Assembly (NCBI GenBank): GCA_947095535.1
Contig: OX352774.1
Span: 224,180,965-224,244,964 of the forward strand
From: Poecilobothrus nobilitatus
Taxonomy: Eukaryota > Arthropoda > Insecta > Diptera > Dolichopodidae
DNA: 64,000 nt
Direction of reading: 5' to 3'
This document shows positions 49,541 through 61,680 of the stretch, piece by piece. Below the pieces are notes generated by a model, which saw nothing but the letters and a program-made list of their open reading frames with translations, searched no databases and was not told the origin of the DNA. Positions within the stretch are counted from its first letter, which is position 1, and every line of letters starts with the position of its first letter. The translations under genes were made by a program, and so were the position numbers.

Positions 49541-50773
49541 AAAATTATTTTCTAGCCGGTAATTATTAGCTAAAAAACCAAATAATGTGAAACATAAAAT
49601 AACATTCAAATTTTTTAATTGAAATATTTATTATGCTATCCTATTATTATTATAGCTGATTATAGCTATTCAGCATGTTCAATTAACAAAAGATATTTTT
49701 TGACGTCATTACATCATGGAATTACATCATTATAATTATTAGTATTGTAAATTGTACATTTTTTTTATTTTTTATTTAGGTACATATTATATAAATAAAA
49801 ATTTAATATTTTTATACATTAAACTTCAAGATATAAAAAAGATAGCCAATCGAGTAAATCGAGATTTGCTATTTTTAATCTTGATCTTTTAATTTACTCT
49901 TTTTAGGCAATCGAAACTGACATTATTAGGATTATTTCTTTTATTGTTTTTAAATTTTATTTTCCAATTAGAAATTATATATTTGGAATTTTTTTTTTTT
50001 ATTTAAATTTTTAATACCCAAGAAAAAAATTTTTCATATCATATCCATACATACATATGAAGAAGTTCATACAATACAGTTGACAAGTACAAACAAGTAC
50101 TCTCATATTGCGAAATTAATTTTTAAAATGTTGAAGCTATCTATTACACAAAAAAAACAAAATGCTCTAAAAGCAACATGTTTAAACGCGAGAAGCTTTT
50201 GAGTTTTGAATTAAATAGGAATAATAAAAATATTTTTATGCTTGATTCGATCAAAAAATAAAGTGCAAGTGTGTTGTTTTACTTTTCCTTTCTTTGTATA
50301 AGAAGCTTCATACTATTGAAAAGCGTATTATAAAAACATTTAACCTGGCAGTTCTTTTCTATGACTTTACTGTTAAAAAATTAATATATGTCAATTTGCT
50401 GTGAAATCTCGGTCTGACATATGTAGTTTGTTTGAATTTGTTTACCAAGTGTTTTTTGGTGCTTTTTACGCACCACGGCTAACTACAAATATATAATTTG
50501 TTTTTGTTCAATTCAATAATAATATTCGTTGAACTGGTTGGTGGTACTGGGTGGTACGATACTGGCAAATGGTAATTTGAATGGTAACTTGAATACTCGT
50601 CTCGTTAATTTTGGTATGTATATTAATACATACATACATATTCGTATTGGTCATTCACAGTAGATTAGATTTTAATATCAATTTATTTCAAATTCTAGAG
50701 GATATTTCGAGATACTAACATTTTTAACTAAAGGTGCAAAATTTTAACCCATAATTAGTAATAAAAACAAAAA
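49541..50773. other. AT-rich upstream region of the ARM-repeat gene
   Basis: The distal part is simple A/T sequence. The last 400 bp (50,340-50,773) is of higher complexity, with GTTGGTGGTACTGGGTGGTACG-like GC-containing words, and probably holds the promoter and 5' UTR of the gene starting at 50774. No TATA box or start site can be fixed. Confidence 0.4.
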
Positions 50774-52009
50774 ATGGGAACATCAGCAAAAAATCTTCGT
50801 GAAAAAATGCGTCAAAATTGTCAACTAGATAGAAATAAACATCGTTTTGAAGAAAATGATTCTTTTCGATTGGGATTAGGTGAAATAAAATCTCTTATAT
50901 GTGAATTAGATAATATCACTGAGAAAGATGTTCATGGATTATGTGTTCGTATTAAAAGAAGAAAACATGCTGGTCCGGAGGATTTATTTCGCTTATCTCA
51001 AGCATTTTTGCAATCAACTGAAAATATAACTGTTTTTGCCAAAACTCCTGGTGCCTTACAAATTATTGTTAAAGAATTAACCGGTGAAAAAAAAAAATTC
51101 AAAATATGACTGCAAATATTTAATTGTTTAATTATTTTAGGTCAAGATTCAGAACAACAAATTCGTGCTTCTGAAACATTATGTAATTTATCTTTAGGAG
51201 ATGAAGTTATTTGTGAAAAAATAGCTACACAATCAGGAAGTTATCTTGTTACATTTTTAGAATCAATTGATTTTCGTTTAAAGCAATCTAGTTTATGGAC
51301 ATTAAAAAATATAATTGCAACTGGAGGAAAAGCTTTAGAAACTTTATTAGCTATGGAGATTATTTCAAAATGTTCAGATATATTTTATTCAAAAAATTTA
51401 AGTGACGATTTAAGTTTGATAGATGATGTAGCAATTTGTTTAAATATGATATTTAAAAATAAAACATATGAAAAATTAAGGTAAATAAAAAAAATATTAG
51501 ATTATTTTGAATAATACTTAAATACCCTTTTCAATCTTAGGTTGCAAATTAAAAATGTTGATGAGTTTTTTAAACAAATGACTACATTACCGTACGATGA
51601 CGAAAGAAATAAATATTTAATAAGAATTATTTTTAATTCTTCCATTGTTAAATCAGAATACAATTTTGATGATGAACAATTAGAATATTTAGCAAATATA
51701 ATAATTATAAATATTCTAAATGTAAACGATTTTATGTCTCAAATTTCTCTTTTAAATATTTTATACTATGCTAGAGTTCTCTCTAATATTATATACACAT
51801 ATAAAAGTAGATTTCTATTCATTTTTGATAAAATATGTTATTTAAAAAATACTAATTTGGTGAATATAATGAATATATTGTTTAATTTTCACAATGAAAG
51901 TTTTAAAAAGGAAAATTTTTGGATTTTGAAAAATGTTCTTGGAGTTTTAGACAATGAAGTTGTTAAAAATGATTTTGTGCGACAAATAAATATACTTTCA
52001 ATTCCATAA
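50774..52009 (+). CDS. ARM-repeat protein, TMCO6/importin-alpha-like (3 exons, 372 aa)
   Basis: The exons are 50774-51083, 51141-51480 and 51541-52009. The introns, 57 and 60 bp, have GT..AG ends and preserve frame across both junctions (KELT-GQDSEQQIRA and KTYEKL-RLQIKN). The start ATG sits in an AAAAATGG context. The N-terminal 50 residues are basic and polar (LREKMRQNCQLDRNKHRFEE), recalling the importin-beta-binding region of importin-alpha proteins. Residues of about 70-170 form ARM-type helical repeats (SEQQIRASETLCNLSLGD, LKQSSLWTLKNIIATGGKA), characteristic of importin-alpha and TMCO6. The C-terminal half is helical and diverged. By family, a nuclear-transport or adaptor-like role is possible, but TMCO6 function is poorly known. 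It converges with Elp3, stop to stop 78 bp. A poly(A) signal AATAAA lies at 52060-52065. Confidence 0.85.
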
Positions 52010-52087
52010 AATTTAGGTCTTGGTTTTTTATTTTCTTAAACAAAATATCATACATTTTAAATAAATATTTTCTAAACATTATAACAG
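52010..52087. terminator. Interleaved poly(A) signals between convergent genes
   Basis: The plus-strand AATAAA at 52060-52065 serves the ARM-repeat gene. The minus-strand AATAAA (TTTATT at 52027-52032) serves Elp3. Each signal lies beyond the other, so if these are the sites used, the two 3' UTRs overlap as antisense. Confidence 0.6.
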
Positions 52088-53975
52088 CTATACAATCATT
52101 TTTGTCATATAAGGTCCATCTAATTCGTAACCCATTTTTCTATAATAATTTCTTGTGCCAACACCTGAAATCACAGCTAACTTTCCACTACCATGTTCTT
52201 CTTTAGCTATTCTTTCAGCTTCTTCCATTAACAGCATGCCAAAACCCTAAAGTTAATAATAAAAATGTACATTATAACAAATGAATGTATATTTTAAATG
52301 ATTTACTTGGTGTTGGAATTTTGTTGGATCTCTTGCATTTACTGGAACAACTGACCCGTACACATGTAATTCACGAACTATTGAACAATTTCCTTTCAAT
52401 TCTGGTCGAAACGTCTCAGGAGAACATTTTCTTAATCGTAACAATCCAATTAAAATATCTTGTTCCGGATCTTCATAGGATAAAAATGTTTCCCAACCAC
52501 CGTTGGCAACATAATCTCTTCGGATTAATTCTACTTCATATGGGCGAACTTTATTATGAATTTCTTGTATTCCTACTTCACGTGTACGAACATCACGACA
52601 ATCTGTTCCTAAATCTTTCATTCTAGCTAAAGCTAACTCTCTTAAATTTCCATGTTCCACCCCTGAACTAACTAATGGCATAGGAATATCCCGTTGAACA
52701 CGATATACCCTTGTCCATGGAGGAACTAAAGCTAAAATTTTAGCTATCAAATCGACTAACATTGACGGAGGATAACTTTTATAACGTCCGGTTTTCCAAA
52801 GCTCATATAAACCTGTACCACGAATAACTAAAGTCGGATAAATTTTTAATCCATCAGCACGAAAGGCTGGATTTTCAAAAAACTCCTAAAAATAAATAAT
52901 AATTAATTTAAACATTTGAAATTAGTATTTCTTTAAAATTAAAGTACAATAAATTGCTCGATGTCTCTTTCAAAATCTACATTTGGTAAATCTGGCATCA
53001 TATGTGAAACGACTTTATATCCGGCATCTTTTGACAAATGAAAACTTTCACATACGGCACGTACAGTATGTCCTCGATTAGTATCCCTGGCTACATCTTC
53101 GTATACACTTTGGACGCCAATTTCTAAACGTGTACATCCATAAGATAACATATCTGACAAATGTCTTTTTAAACAATAATCAGGACGAGTTTCTATCGTT
53201 ATACCAATACATTTTGTCATTGCTCTTTCTGAATATTTAACAGCATCAGAAACATTTTGACTTGTATATCCTGAAAGAGCATCATGTAAATTTCTAATAA
53301 AATAATCACGGTATTCTTCTGGTAAGGCCATAAAAGTGCCGCCCATAACAATAAATTCAACTTTATCAACAGAATGGCCCAACTGTTTTAATTGTTCTAC
53401 CCGATGTCTTGTTTGTAAATAAGGGTTATAACGTGCTCGAATAGCTCTCATTGATGTAGGTTCATAACCGGTATAACTTTGTGTTGAATATTCAAAATCA
53501 CTGTCCGGACCACCAGGACAATAAACGCAGATATTTCCAGTCATATTTATATGTGGACAACGATGTGGTTTACACATAACAGCTACTACAGCAATCTAAA
53601 ATAATTAATTTGAAATTAGTATTTTCAAAGAAATTAACTTTTCTTTAACGTACACCACTAGCTGTTCGTATTGGTTTTGCCTTTAATTTGGGAAGTAAAG
53701 TTTTTTTTGCTTCCTGTGGTACGGCTGCAATTATGTCAACCAAGCGTGGGGAATGATCTAAACCATATTTGGAAGAAATTCGAGACTTCATACGATTTAA
53801 ATCCACATTTTTCTTTGTTTCATGTGCTTGTAATAGCTCTTGAATTATTTCACCTATTACAATTAATGTCCTTTCATCTCTACTTAATCCGACACCTAAA
53901 ATTTTGTTTGAAATTATAAATTATGTATTTTGTTTACTGATATTTTTACAAACCCAATTTTTTCTTTTGACCCAT
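52088..53975 (-). CDS. Elp3: Elongator complex protein 3, tRNA uridine modification (5 exons, 549 aa)
   Basis: Exons on the minus strand are 53975-53954, 53895-53654, 53595-52948, 52885-52307 and 52246-52088. The four GT..AG introns are 58, 58, 62 and 60 bp. Joined, they give 549 aa, the usual Elp3 length (about 550), starting [16 protein letters not shown] and ending with TAG at 52088-52090. Residues 90-370 form the radical-SAM domain with the iron-sulphur motif C101-x9-C111-x2-C114 ([14 protein letters not shown]) and conserved [16 protein letters not shown] and [11 protein letters not shown]. The C-terminal 150 residues form the GNAT-type acetyltransferase domain ([30 protein letters not shown]). 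Elp3 is the catalytic subunit of Elongator and adds a carboxymethyl group to C5 of wobble uridine in certain tRNAs, in the cytoplasm. A TTTATT at 52027-52032 is the likely poly(A) signal. No key residue seems lost. Confidence 0.97.
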
Positions 53976-54905
53976 TTCCTTTTATTAAATTAAAGATACA
54001 AAATTTATATTTTATTATTTTCGTAATTGTTTTGATTTTATAAAATGAAAATTCTCACAACACGTGTTTTGACATTTCTCATTAATATTTTACCGACTTA
54101 CCAAGTCCGCTACGATTTGAGTGTCAAAGTTAACGCGAGCGTTCAAAATTAATCCATAATTTATTGTTTAAGAAAAATTTAACAAATATCTTTTTGTTTT
54201 TTGTTGAATAACATATTTAAAAACTGACACAAATTTTAAATAAAAAGACTATTTCCTTTAAAAATAGGATGAGTAAACACTTCGTTTTAGTAGGTCATCA
54301 TTAATTTCTTACTAGAGTTTGTGTTAGATTATCTTTATTCCTTGCAAATCATAAATAATTCTTCTCTAAATTCTTATATAATTTTTCATTTCATGATAAC
54401 ATGATAAAAATATTAATAAGTTAACGAGTTAAATTAAATAATTTTCAAATATGTGTACATATTTTTTTATATACATAATAATATGTATTTAATTATTTTA
54501 ATATGGAATTAGAGTGCTGAAACAACTGATGGTAACACTACATATGTATTTATTTGTATGTGTCTCAGAACAAAATTGATATTAGAAACAAATGTTATCA
54601 ACATTTGACAACATTTGTTGCCTGCTACTTTTCTACCATTTTGCTACGCTTTATGCGCTAACTTTAGTTTCCATAAAAAAATCAATGAAAATGTCGACTC
54701 GTTTATTGTAAAATTCTGTAAAGTTATTTTATCAAAGAAAAAGTTGAATAAAAATAAATATATTTGAACTAAAATAGTGTATTGTGTTTCATAAAAATGT
54801 GAAAAATAATTTTAAAATAAAATTCTGTAAAGAAAATGATTATTTAGGCATATTAAATTAAAAAATTCTTTGTACCTCTTTTTTTAAGCTAAGTGAAAAA
54901 AAATT
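53976..54905. promoter_or_regulatory. Divergent upstream region between Elp3 and robo
   Basis: This 930-bp region lies between the start codons of two outward-facing genes. Near Elp3 are an E-box palindrome ACACGTGT (54059-54066) and a GC-richer patch at 54090-54145 (CCGCTACG, TTAACGCGAGCG), a probable Elp3 core promoter. Near robo, 54525-54680 is a more complex segment that could hold 5' UTR or promoter. A strong splice acceptor (CCTCTTTTTTTAAG, AG at 54887-54888) lies 17 bp upstream of the robo ATG, suggesting a 5' UTR intron. Confidence 0.5.
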
Positions 54906-57900
54906 ATGTATAATTCAGTCATCGTTTGGATACAATTTGTTTTGTTTTTTGTGAATACCTTAGGTTCAGAAAATGAACTTAAAGCACCTCGTATAATTGA
55001 ACATCCAATGGATGTAACAGTTCCAAAACATGATCCTGTAACATTAAATTGTAAAGTTGAAGGACACCCTAAACCAGATGTAACATGGTATAAAAATGGC
55101 GAGCTATTAAAAGTTGATCCAGGTTCGCACAAAATATTATTACCAGCTGGAGAATTATTTTTCTTAAGAGTGAGCCATTCAAAACGTGAAAGTGATGGTG
55201 GAGTTTATTGGTGTGAAGCTAGAAATGAATTTGGATTTGCAAGAAGTCGAAATGCTACATTACAAGTGGCATTTTTGCGTGATGATTTTCGTCTAGAACC
55301 TCAAAATACTATTGTTGCGCAAGGCGAAACTGCATTTATGGAATGTGGTCCACCTCGGGGATCTCCAGAACCTATGATAATGTGGCGTAAAAATGGTCAA
55401 TTAATGAATTTAAATTCTTCAAGGAGAATCCAAATTGTTGATGGCGGAAATTTAGCAATTCAAGATGTTCGGCAATCAGATGATGGGCGTTATCAATGTA
55501 TAGTAAAAAATATTGCAGGAATTAGGGAATCTGCAATTGCATCATTAAAGGTTCACGTTAAACCATTTTTAATTCAGGGCCCAAAAAGTCAGTCAACGAT
55601 TGTAGGAAATTCAGTTGTATTTAGTTGCAGAGTTGGGGGTGACCCTCTACCTGATATTCTTTGGAGACGTTCGGCAACGGGAGGAAATATGCCATTAAGA
55701 AGAGTACAACTTCTAGAAGATCGTAGTTTGAAACTGGAAAATGTAACGCTCGAAGATGTAGGAGAATATAGTTGTGAAGCTGAAAATGCTGTAGGATCAG
55801 TTATTTCTACAGGAACATTAACAGTATTTTCGCCACCGTCAGTTGTTATTCGTCCTAAAGCAGTAGCAGTAAATGTTGGTAGTGATGCTAATTTTGAATG
55901 TCAAATAAACGGTTTTCCGAAACCTACCACATTTTGGTCATTTGAAGGCAGTAGTTCACTTTATTTTCCAAATTACGAAAATGATAGCATAAAAGTTACA
56001 TTAACTCCTGAAGGAAAAATTTCTTTAAATTTATTTAAAGTAAAAGCTTCAGATACTGGTAAAGTAATCGTTTGTAATGGAGTTAATATAGTTAAAAGTG
56101 TTAGTATTCGAACTGTTTTATCTGTGAATTCTTCAAATGAAATTCCACCTGCAGTTATAGTTCAAGGGCCATCAAATCAAACATTACCTTTAAAATCATT
56201 CGTTTTAATGCCATGTTTAACATTCGGAGCACCAGCCCCAGAAATTTCTTGGCTTAAAAATGGTTCGATATTTTTATATAATAACCGAACCGAAATCACA
56301 GAAAATGGAAGTTTAGTAATTAATGATTTAGCAAAATCAGATGCTGGATGGTATACGTGTGTTGCCGAAAATGAGAATGGGAAATCTTATTTGAGTGGCT
56401 ATTTAAAGGTAGAATTACCAACAGATCCAAATATAAAGTTCATAAGAGCTCCTAAATCATCTTTATTACCAACACAACCAGGAAAACCTCAAATGATCTC
56501 AAAATCATATAATAATGTTACGCTTTCTTGGACTGAAAGTACACATTTCAGTTCTACCGAAAAAATTTTATACTCAATTGAATATTTTTGTAAGAATCAA
56601 ACTGAAGGCATATGGTCAATCCTCGAAGAAAATAACGAAAATAATATTTATGTACATAAAGGATTAAAACCCGGTTTAAATTATTTTTATTTAATTCGAG
56701 CAAAAAATTCATATGGATATTCAGTACCAAGTCAAATGTCAAATTCTGTTTCAGTAGAAATTTCGAATTTATATAACGATGTTAATTTAGGTGAAGTCAG
56801 AGCTAATTTGCTTACCGATGATATATTATTCATTACCAACGCAACATCTCCAGATTCAAATACAATGAAATTAAGCTGGAAAATAAATAATAGAAACTAC
56901 ATAGAAGGATTTTATATATATGCAAGGGAACTTCCAGATGAAGAGGAAATATATCTTAATTCATCTGTACAAGAAGCAATGTATACTACAAACAATAATA
57001 CTTATAAAATGTTAACTTTATTAAATGCAGGAGTTGCATCTTCATGTGCATTTACTGGGCTTAAAAAATACACAAATTATGAATTTTTTATAATTCCATT
57101 TTACAAAAATTTTGAAGGTATTCCATCAAATTCAATTATCGAAAGAACTTTAGAAGATATTCCAAGTGAACCACCATATTCACTTGAAGCTCTTCTACTG
57201 AACACTTCTGCTGTATTTTTAAAATGGAAGCCTCCAAATTTGCAATCACAAAATGGACTGTTATTGTATTATAATATAATAGTTAGAGGCGTTGACTTCT
57301 ATTTAAATATATCGAAAATATTAACAAATGTCACTATTGATGCCAAATCACCAACTCTAGTTTTAGCAAATTTAACAGAAGGTGTTACTTATACAGTCAG
57401 CATAGCGGCAGGTAATAAAGCAGGTGTTGGACCATATAGTTTTCCAGCTGAATTACGTTTAGATCCGGTAACAAAAACTTTAAAATCATTAACAACACAA
57501 AGATTTCCAGTAGATCATAATCATATGAATGATATTCTAACACAACCATGGTTTATAGCACTATTAGGTGTCATTTTGGCAACAATGGTAATGTCATTTG
57601 GTGCAATGGTGTTCGCTAAAAGGAAACATATGATTATAAAGAGATCCACTTTAAGATCTCTTCCAGGCGCTAATGCTAATAGTGTAATGAAAATGGCAAA
57701 CATTTCTGATCCAGTAAATGGATATGTATTTCCTCCATCTGGCGATGGTCCTTGGCGTGCTCAAATGTTAACTACGGAAATGCATAAAGGTACTGCAATT
57801 AATCAATATTATTTACCTGGTTTAACTGGCACAATGCCAGCTGAATTTCTAAAGTCACGATACATTTGTGATCCATCGAATGTAAATGCTGAATATGCTG

Positions 57901-58658
57901 AAGTAACGTTATGTAATACTGTAAATTATATTGGTAATCAAAGTTTAAATAATGTTGCACCATATGCTACATCATCATTTCATTCAAATCAAAATTCTGT
58001 TAATAATATTTATCAAACTGTAAACGATAGCTCACGATTTTGTGATGAAAAATCAAATTATATGGAAAATTATGTTTATCCAACTGAAAAATTTCGTATT
58101 ACTGAAAATAAAATGAATAATATTGAAAATAATTTTAAACCAATAACATCATTTAATTCGTTGGGTGGTGGTTTGTCTAGTCATCATCAACAATTAAAAC
58201 ATCATCATCAACAGCAACAACAACAACCACATAAACAATATCAATATAATACAAGTTCTTTAAGACAACCATCAGATCTTGCTACAAGTAGTACTAGTGG
58301 TGGTTGTGGTAGCGGTAAAATTCGTAAAAAAGAATCAAATATTAGTTATGATCAACAACAACAGCCAAATTATTCTGAAAATATTTTAGATAATAATTCA
58401 TATTTTGTAAAATTAAATCATAATACTGTAAATATGCCACAACCATCATTAAATCATCAAACATATACAAATAATAAATCATTAACAAAAAATCAAAATC
58501 AAAAAGATGTTGTTGCTCAATCTATGCTTTATAGAAAAAAATATAATAGTTCTAATAAACAACAGCGAAATAACATAGATGATCCCATAAATGATGATTA
58601 CTCAGACAACAAATGTCCAGATAGAACAAATAAATCAGCCAAACAATGCCAGTTGTAA
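54906..58658 (+). CDS. robo: Roundabout axon-guidance receptor, complete in one exon (1250 aa)
   Basis: This is a Slit receptor of the plasma membrane that controls axon repulsion and cell migration. Residues 1-20 are a signal peptide. Five Ig domains follow (about 28-122, 126-218, 220-308, 312-406, 415-503), with the expected cysteine pairs 49/103, 147/198, 241/290, 332/390 and 437/485. Three FN3 domains (about 523-620, 627-750, 752-855) precede one transmembrane helix (882-904) and KRK. This is the full Robo order. In the cytoplasmic tail the CC0 motif YAEV is at 997-1000 and CC1 PYATS at 1019-1023. I see no CC2 (LPPPP) or CC3 motif, as in Drosophila Robo2 and Robo3. A His/Gln tract lies at about 1093-1115, and the tail is Asn/Gln-rich with a low-complexity end. 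The reading frame is unbroken across 3753 bp, with no intron, while both neighbours have 57-62 bp introns. An upstream acceptor suggests a possible 5' UTR intron. An AATAAA lies at 58885-58890. The Robo identity is very secure; the paralogue class is inference. Confidence 0.97.
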   Translation: MYNSVIVWIQFVLFFVNTLGSENELKAPRIIEHPMDVTVPKHDPVTLNCKVEGHPKPDVTWYKNGELLKVDPGSHKILLPAGELFFLRVSHSKRESDGGVYWCEARNEFGFARSRNATLQVAFLRDDFRLEPQNTIVAQGETAFMECGPPRGSPEPMIMWRKNGQLMNLNSSRRIQIVDGGNLAIQDVRQSDDGRYQCIVKNIAGIRESAIASLKVHVKPFLIQGPKSQSTIVGNSVVFSCRVGGDPLPDILWRRSATGGNMPLRRVQLLEDRSLKLENVTLEDVGEYSCEAENAVGSVISTGTLTVFSPPSVVIRPKAVAVNVGSDANFECQINGFPKPTTFWSFEGSSSLYFPNYENDSIKVTLTPEGKISLNLFKVKASDTGKVIVCNGVNIVKSVSIRTVLSVNSSNEIPPAVIVQGPSNQTLPLKSFVLMPCLTFGAPAPEISWLKNGSIFLYNNRTEITENGSLVINDLAKSDAGWYTCVAENENGKSYLSGYLKVELPTDPNIKFIRAPKSSLLPTQPGKPQMISKSYNNVTLSWTESTHFSSTEKILYSIEYFCKNQTEGIWSILEENNENNIYVHKGLKPGLNYFYLIRAKNSYGYSVPSQMSNSVSVEISNLYNDVNLGEVRANLLTDDILFITNATSPDSNTMKLSWKINNRNYIEGFYIYARELPDEEEIYLNSSVQEAMYTTNNNTYKMLTLLNAGVASSCAFTGLKKYTNYEFFIIPFYKNFEGIPSNSIIERTLEDIPSEPPYSLEALLLNTSAVFLKWKPPNLQSQNGLLLYYNIIVRGVDFYLNISKILTNVTIDAKSPTLVLANLTEGVTYTVSIAAGNKAGVGPYSFPAELRLDPVTKTLKSLTTQRFPVDHNHMNDILTQPWFIALLGVILATMVMSFGAMVFAKRKHMIIKRSTLRSLPGANANSVMKMANISDPVNGYVFPPSGDGPWRAQMLTTEMHKGTAINQYYLPGLTGTMPAEFLKSRYICDPSNVNAEYAEVTLCNTVNYIGNQSLNNVAPYATSSFHSNQNSVNNIYQTVNDSSRFCDEKSNYMENYVYPTEKFRITENKMNNIENNFKPITSFNSLGGGLSSHHQQLKHHHQQQQQQPHKQYQYNTSSLRQPSDLATSSTSGGCGSGKIRKKESNISYDQQQQPNYSENILDNNSYFVKLNHNTVNMPQPSLNHQTYTNNKSLTKNQNQKDVVAQSMLYRKKYNSSNKQQRNNIDDPINDDYSDNKCPDRTNKSAKQCQL

Positions 58659-61309
58659 AGAAAATTTAAATTTAATTCAGAGGAGAATAAGAAAATAGAG
58701 TGAATGGAACTGTTACTAGGTATGAATTAATGAAGTAAACGGACTAAAATAATTAACGATAAAAATAGTAAGTTGCTTCCAAAAAAAAAAAAATATGTAT
58801 TTAAATTTAAAACAAAAATTAATGCCTATTATAGCAGTGTTGTAAATAGTATAAGATTATTCAAATTGCATTAATATTAGAGAAAATAAAATTGAAAAAC
58901 GAAAACTTAATTAGATGGTTGTGCAATGAAATATAATTTTATATTCAGTTCTTAATTTTTGATGAAAAAATTTAAAATAATATTTAAAAAAAAAAATACT
59001 TAATGCTCAAAAAATTATTTGTACCTAAATGTAAATAATTTTTCGTACAAAATTTTAATCGTAACAAAATAAAATTGCTTCTGTTCTTAATCTCTATAAT
59101 ATAATTTTACTTATATCAATATGTTACGCTTGTTAATTTGCTTTTTATTTTTTAAATATTAACGAAAATAAAATAAACGAAAATTCTCTTATAAAACAGA
59201 AAGTAAAATTGAATATTTAGAAAGATAAAAGAAAAAAAAAATAGTCAATTTATGACTAAAATATAACATTTAAGATTAGTTTTAGCTTTTCTAGTTCATA
59301 TTGAATTAATTAGACAGGTAATTAGGTTACTATCAAATTATTTTAAAGATCAAAACTAAGATTTTGAAGAATTTTTTTTTTTAAGATAAAGGTTAAAAGG
59401 AATTTTTATTTCTTATATTTTTTTTCTCTTGTTATTGTAAAACTGGATACTTGAGATTTTACGAATAAATGGCCTATACAATATATTTTACAACAGCATA
59501 ATGACGACGAACAAATAACACACATATTTGTAACGCACAAAGATTGATTTTCGTTTTTTCCTTTTGAAATACAAAATTTTATTAAATAAAAAAAAACAAA
59601 TTTGTATATAACTGATCTTCAATGGTATTGTTATTATGAAGAAACTAATCAAATATAAAATATAAATAAAAACGCTGAACATTTAAAGATAATTTTGAAA
59701 AAAAAAATAAAAATCAGATTGTAGATTTGAATAAATTGTGTAAAGAGAGTTTTTTTTTTCTAGAAATGTGCAATAATTCTCATCAGTATATTTTTTTTTA
59801 TATTCATTTTAATTTAAGTAAACTCTGATTGAAGTTAAAATTTAATACTCAATTCTAATAATTAAAAGTACCTAACTATATAATTAAAGGCAAAAATACT
59901 TTTTACTTTAGACCTCAATCAAAAATTCGTCCATTGATTTTTTTTCTTCTAAGTATATATAATAAAAATGATTTTCAGATTTGTTTTTATTTTTGCTAAG
60001 GTGCTCCTTTTTTTTTCTTTCTTTATTCTTAGTATTTGTCTTATTATCCTGTAAAGGTTAATACTTTATAAATATATACATATGTAGTTATGTACATACT
60101 TACGGATACATACAGGAACGCGCAAAAATAAAAATTAAAGAAAAAAACAACAAACAAACAACCAAATTAAATACAAAAACTGACATATTGGAATTATGTA
60201 TATAAAAATAAAAAAAAAAATAAAATAATTGTATTGTTCACAAATATTCTTATACACATTTATATTTGGGCTCTGTAAATTACATTACAAAAGTCCTTTA
60301 TTTTGTTTTTCTTTCTATGGTATTAAATGTAATACGCACATTTAAAGGCTAACTAAAAAATACACAAATAAATCTTTAAAGATAAATATTTTCGTTTCTT
60401 TTTTTTTTTTATATATGTATCTATATATTAAACATATATATATTTTACCTGAATTTAATTTCATTATAAGTAGGTGTAAAAATAAAAATTGTTACCTGGA
60501 CATTATCAGTTTTAAAATGATAAAAACAGAAAAAAATATTCATTGTAGAAAATATTTATTAAAAAAAAAAAAATTACCTACGCAATAGTTTATGAGTTTT
60601 TTGTGTTAGGAATACAAAAGTCTGTTTTAATTCAAACATTTTTTTTTTTTATATTAGAAATGACTCCAGCAGGTGGTCATATAAATGATATTGTCTCAAA
60701 TATTTTTTTTAAATAAGTATTTCTCTAAAAAAAGAAAAAAACTCAATAGAGATTTAGTGTAACAAATAATCAATTGATTTAGTTTCAATACCATACTTGA
60801 TTTGATTTTTAAATTTTATGCTATTATAGAGCCTGGCCTAATTTAATATGAAATTTTTCGTAGCAAGCAAGCAACAAATTTAATATAGTATTTTACTCTA
60901 CGACGTTTTCGCAATTTATTTATTTATTTTTTTTTTTTAAAGAATTTCGATTTTAAAATTTAAATTAAGTTATTAAGAATTTATTTTAATATAAATTATT
61001 GATATATTATGTAATTCGAATATCATATTTTTATTATAATATAGTACATAATTTTTCCTCAAAGAAAAATTAAATACACAATAGAGAGTACATATAAGAT
61101 ATTTTGGTATTGATATATTTTATTAGGTTTCCAAAGCTTTATAACACACTTTCTTTTTCACAAAAGCAATCGAAAAATTTAAAATACATTCAGGTACACT
61201 TTCCAAAAATTGTGGCTACAAATCAATTCTTATCGTGCTGTTGTGAAATTCAATTTTCTATTAAAGTCAATTTAATACAAAAATAATCGGTGTTGCTTTT
61301 TGTTTTTTT
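58659..61309. other. robo 3' UTR followed by AT-rich DNA
   Basis: A run of 12-13 A lies at about 58780-58792 and the first good AATAAA at 58885-58890, the probable end of the robo transcript. Beyond that there is no gene, only homopolymers and short TA repeats. Confidence 0.5.
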
Positions 61310-61680
61310 GAAAAAGATTCTCAAAGTCAATGGCGGGGTTATTACATGATGATGTCAACAGTCATCGCCAACACAACAGATTTTGATTATTAGACGGTGT
61401 TCCATTTAACAATTGCAAATTTTCTCAATTTGTTTAAGAATTGGTGTAAATCTCATTATGAATTGAGATATTGCGATAATTAGCATTTTATATCGTGACA
61501 AAAAAAAATTCTCAACCTTTGTAAAAATGCAACAGCTCAGACAGATCTTTTAATGACAACACTAGGAGAAATATCCCTACCGCATATCTCTACCGCAAAT
61601 AAATTCTAGAGAAAGAAGGTGAGATATAAAGTAAGATACAAATGCAACAATTTCTGAGTAAGATACAAAAGCAATCAACT
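61310..61680. other. More complex island, possibly regulatory
   Basis: It contains GTCAATGGCGGGGTTATTAC, GATGATGTCAACAGTCATCG (with an inner GATGA..TCATC pair) and CACTAGGAGAAATATCCCTA. None of these resembles the surrounding A/T simple sequence. It has no long ORF and no splice-bounded exon that I can read. It could be a conserved enhancer or an unrecognised untranslated exon. Confidence 0.25.

Noticed and set aside
52285..52626. 113-codon plus-strand ORF opposite Elp3 exon 4
   Set aside because: It is a shadow of the conserved Elp3 coding strand; its peptide is Leu/His-rich noise.
53671..53919. 82-codon plus-strand ORF opposite Elp3 exon 2
   Set aside because: It is antisense to a confidently spliced Elp3 exon and extends across its splice site.
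58780..58792. A-run after the robo stop as a retrocopy poly(A) tail
   Set aside because: A runs of this length are common throughout the window and no flanking duplication pairs with it, so it is not evidence for retroposition.
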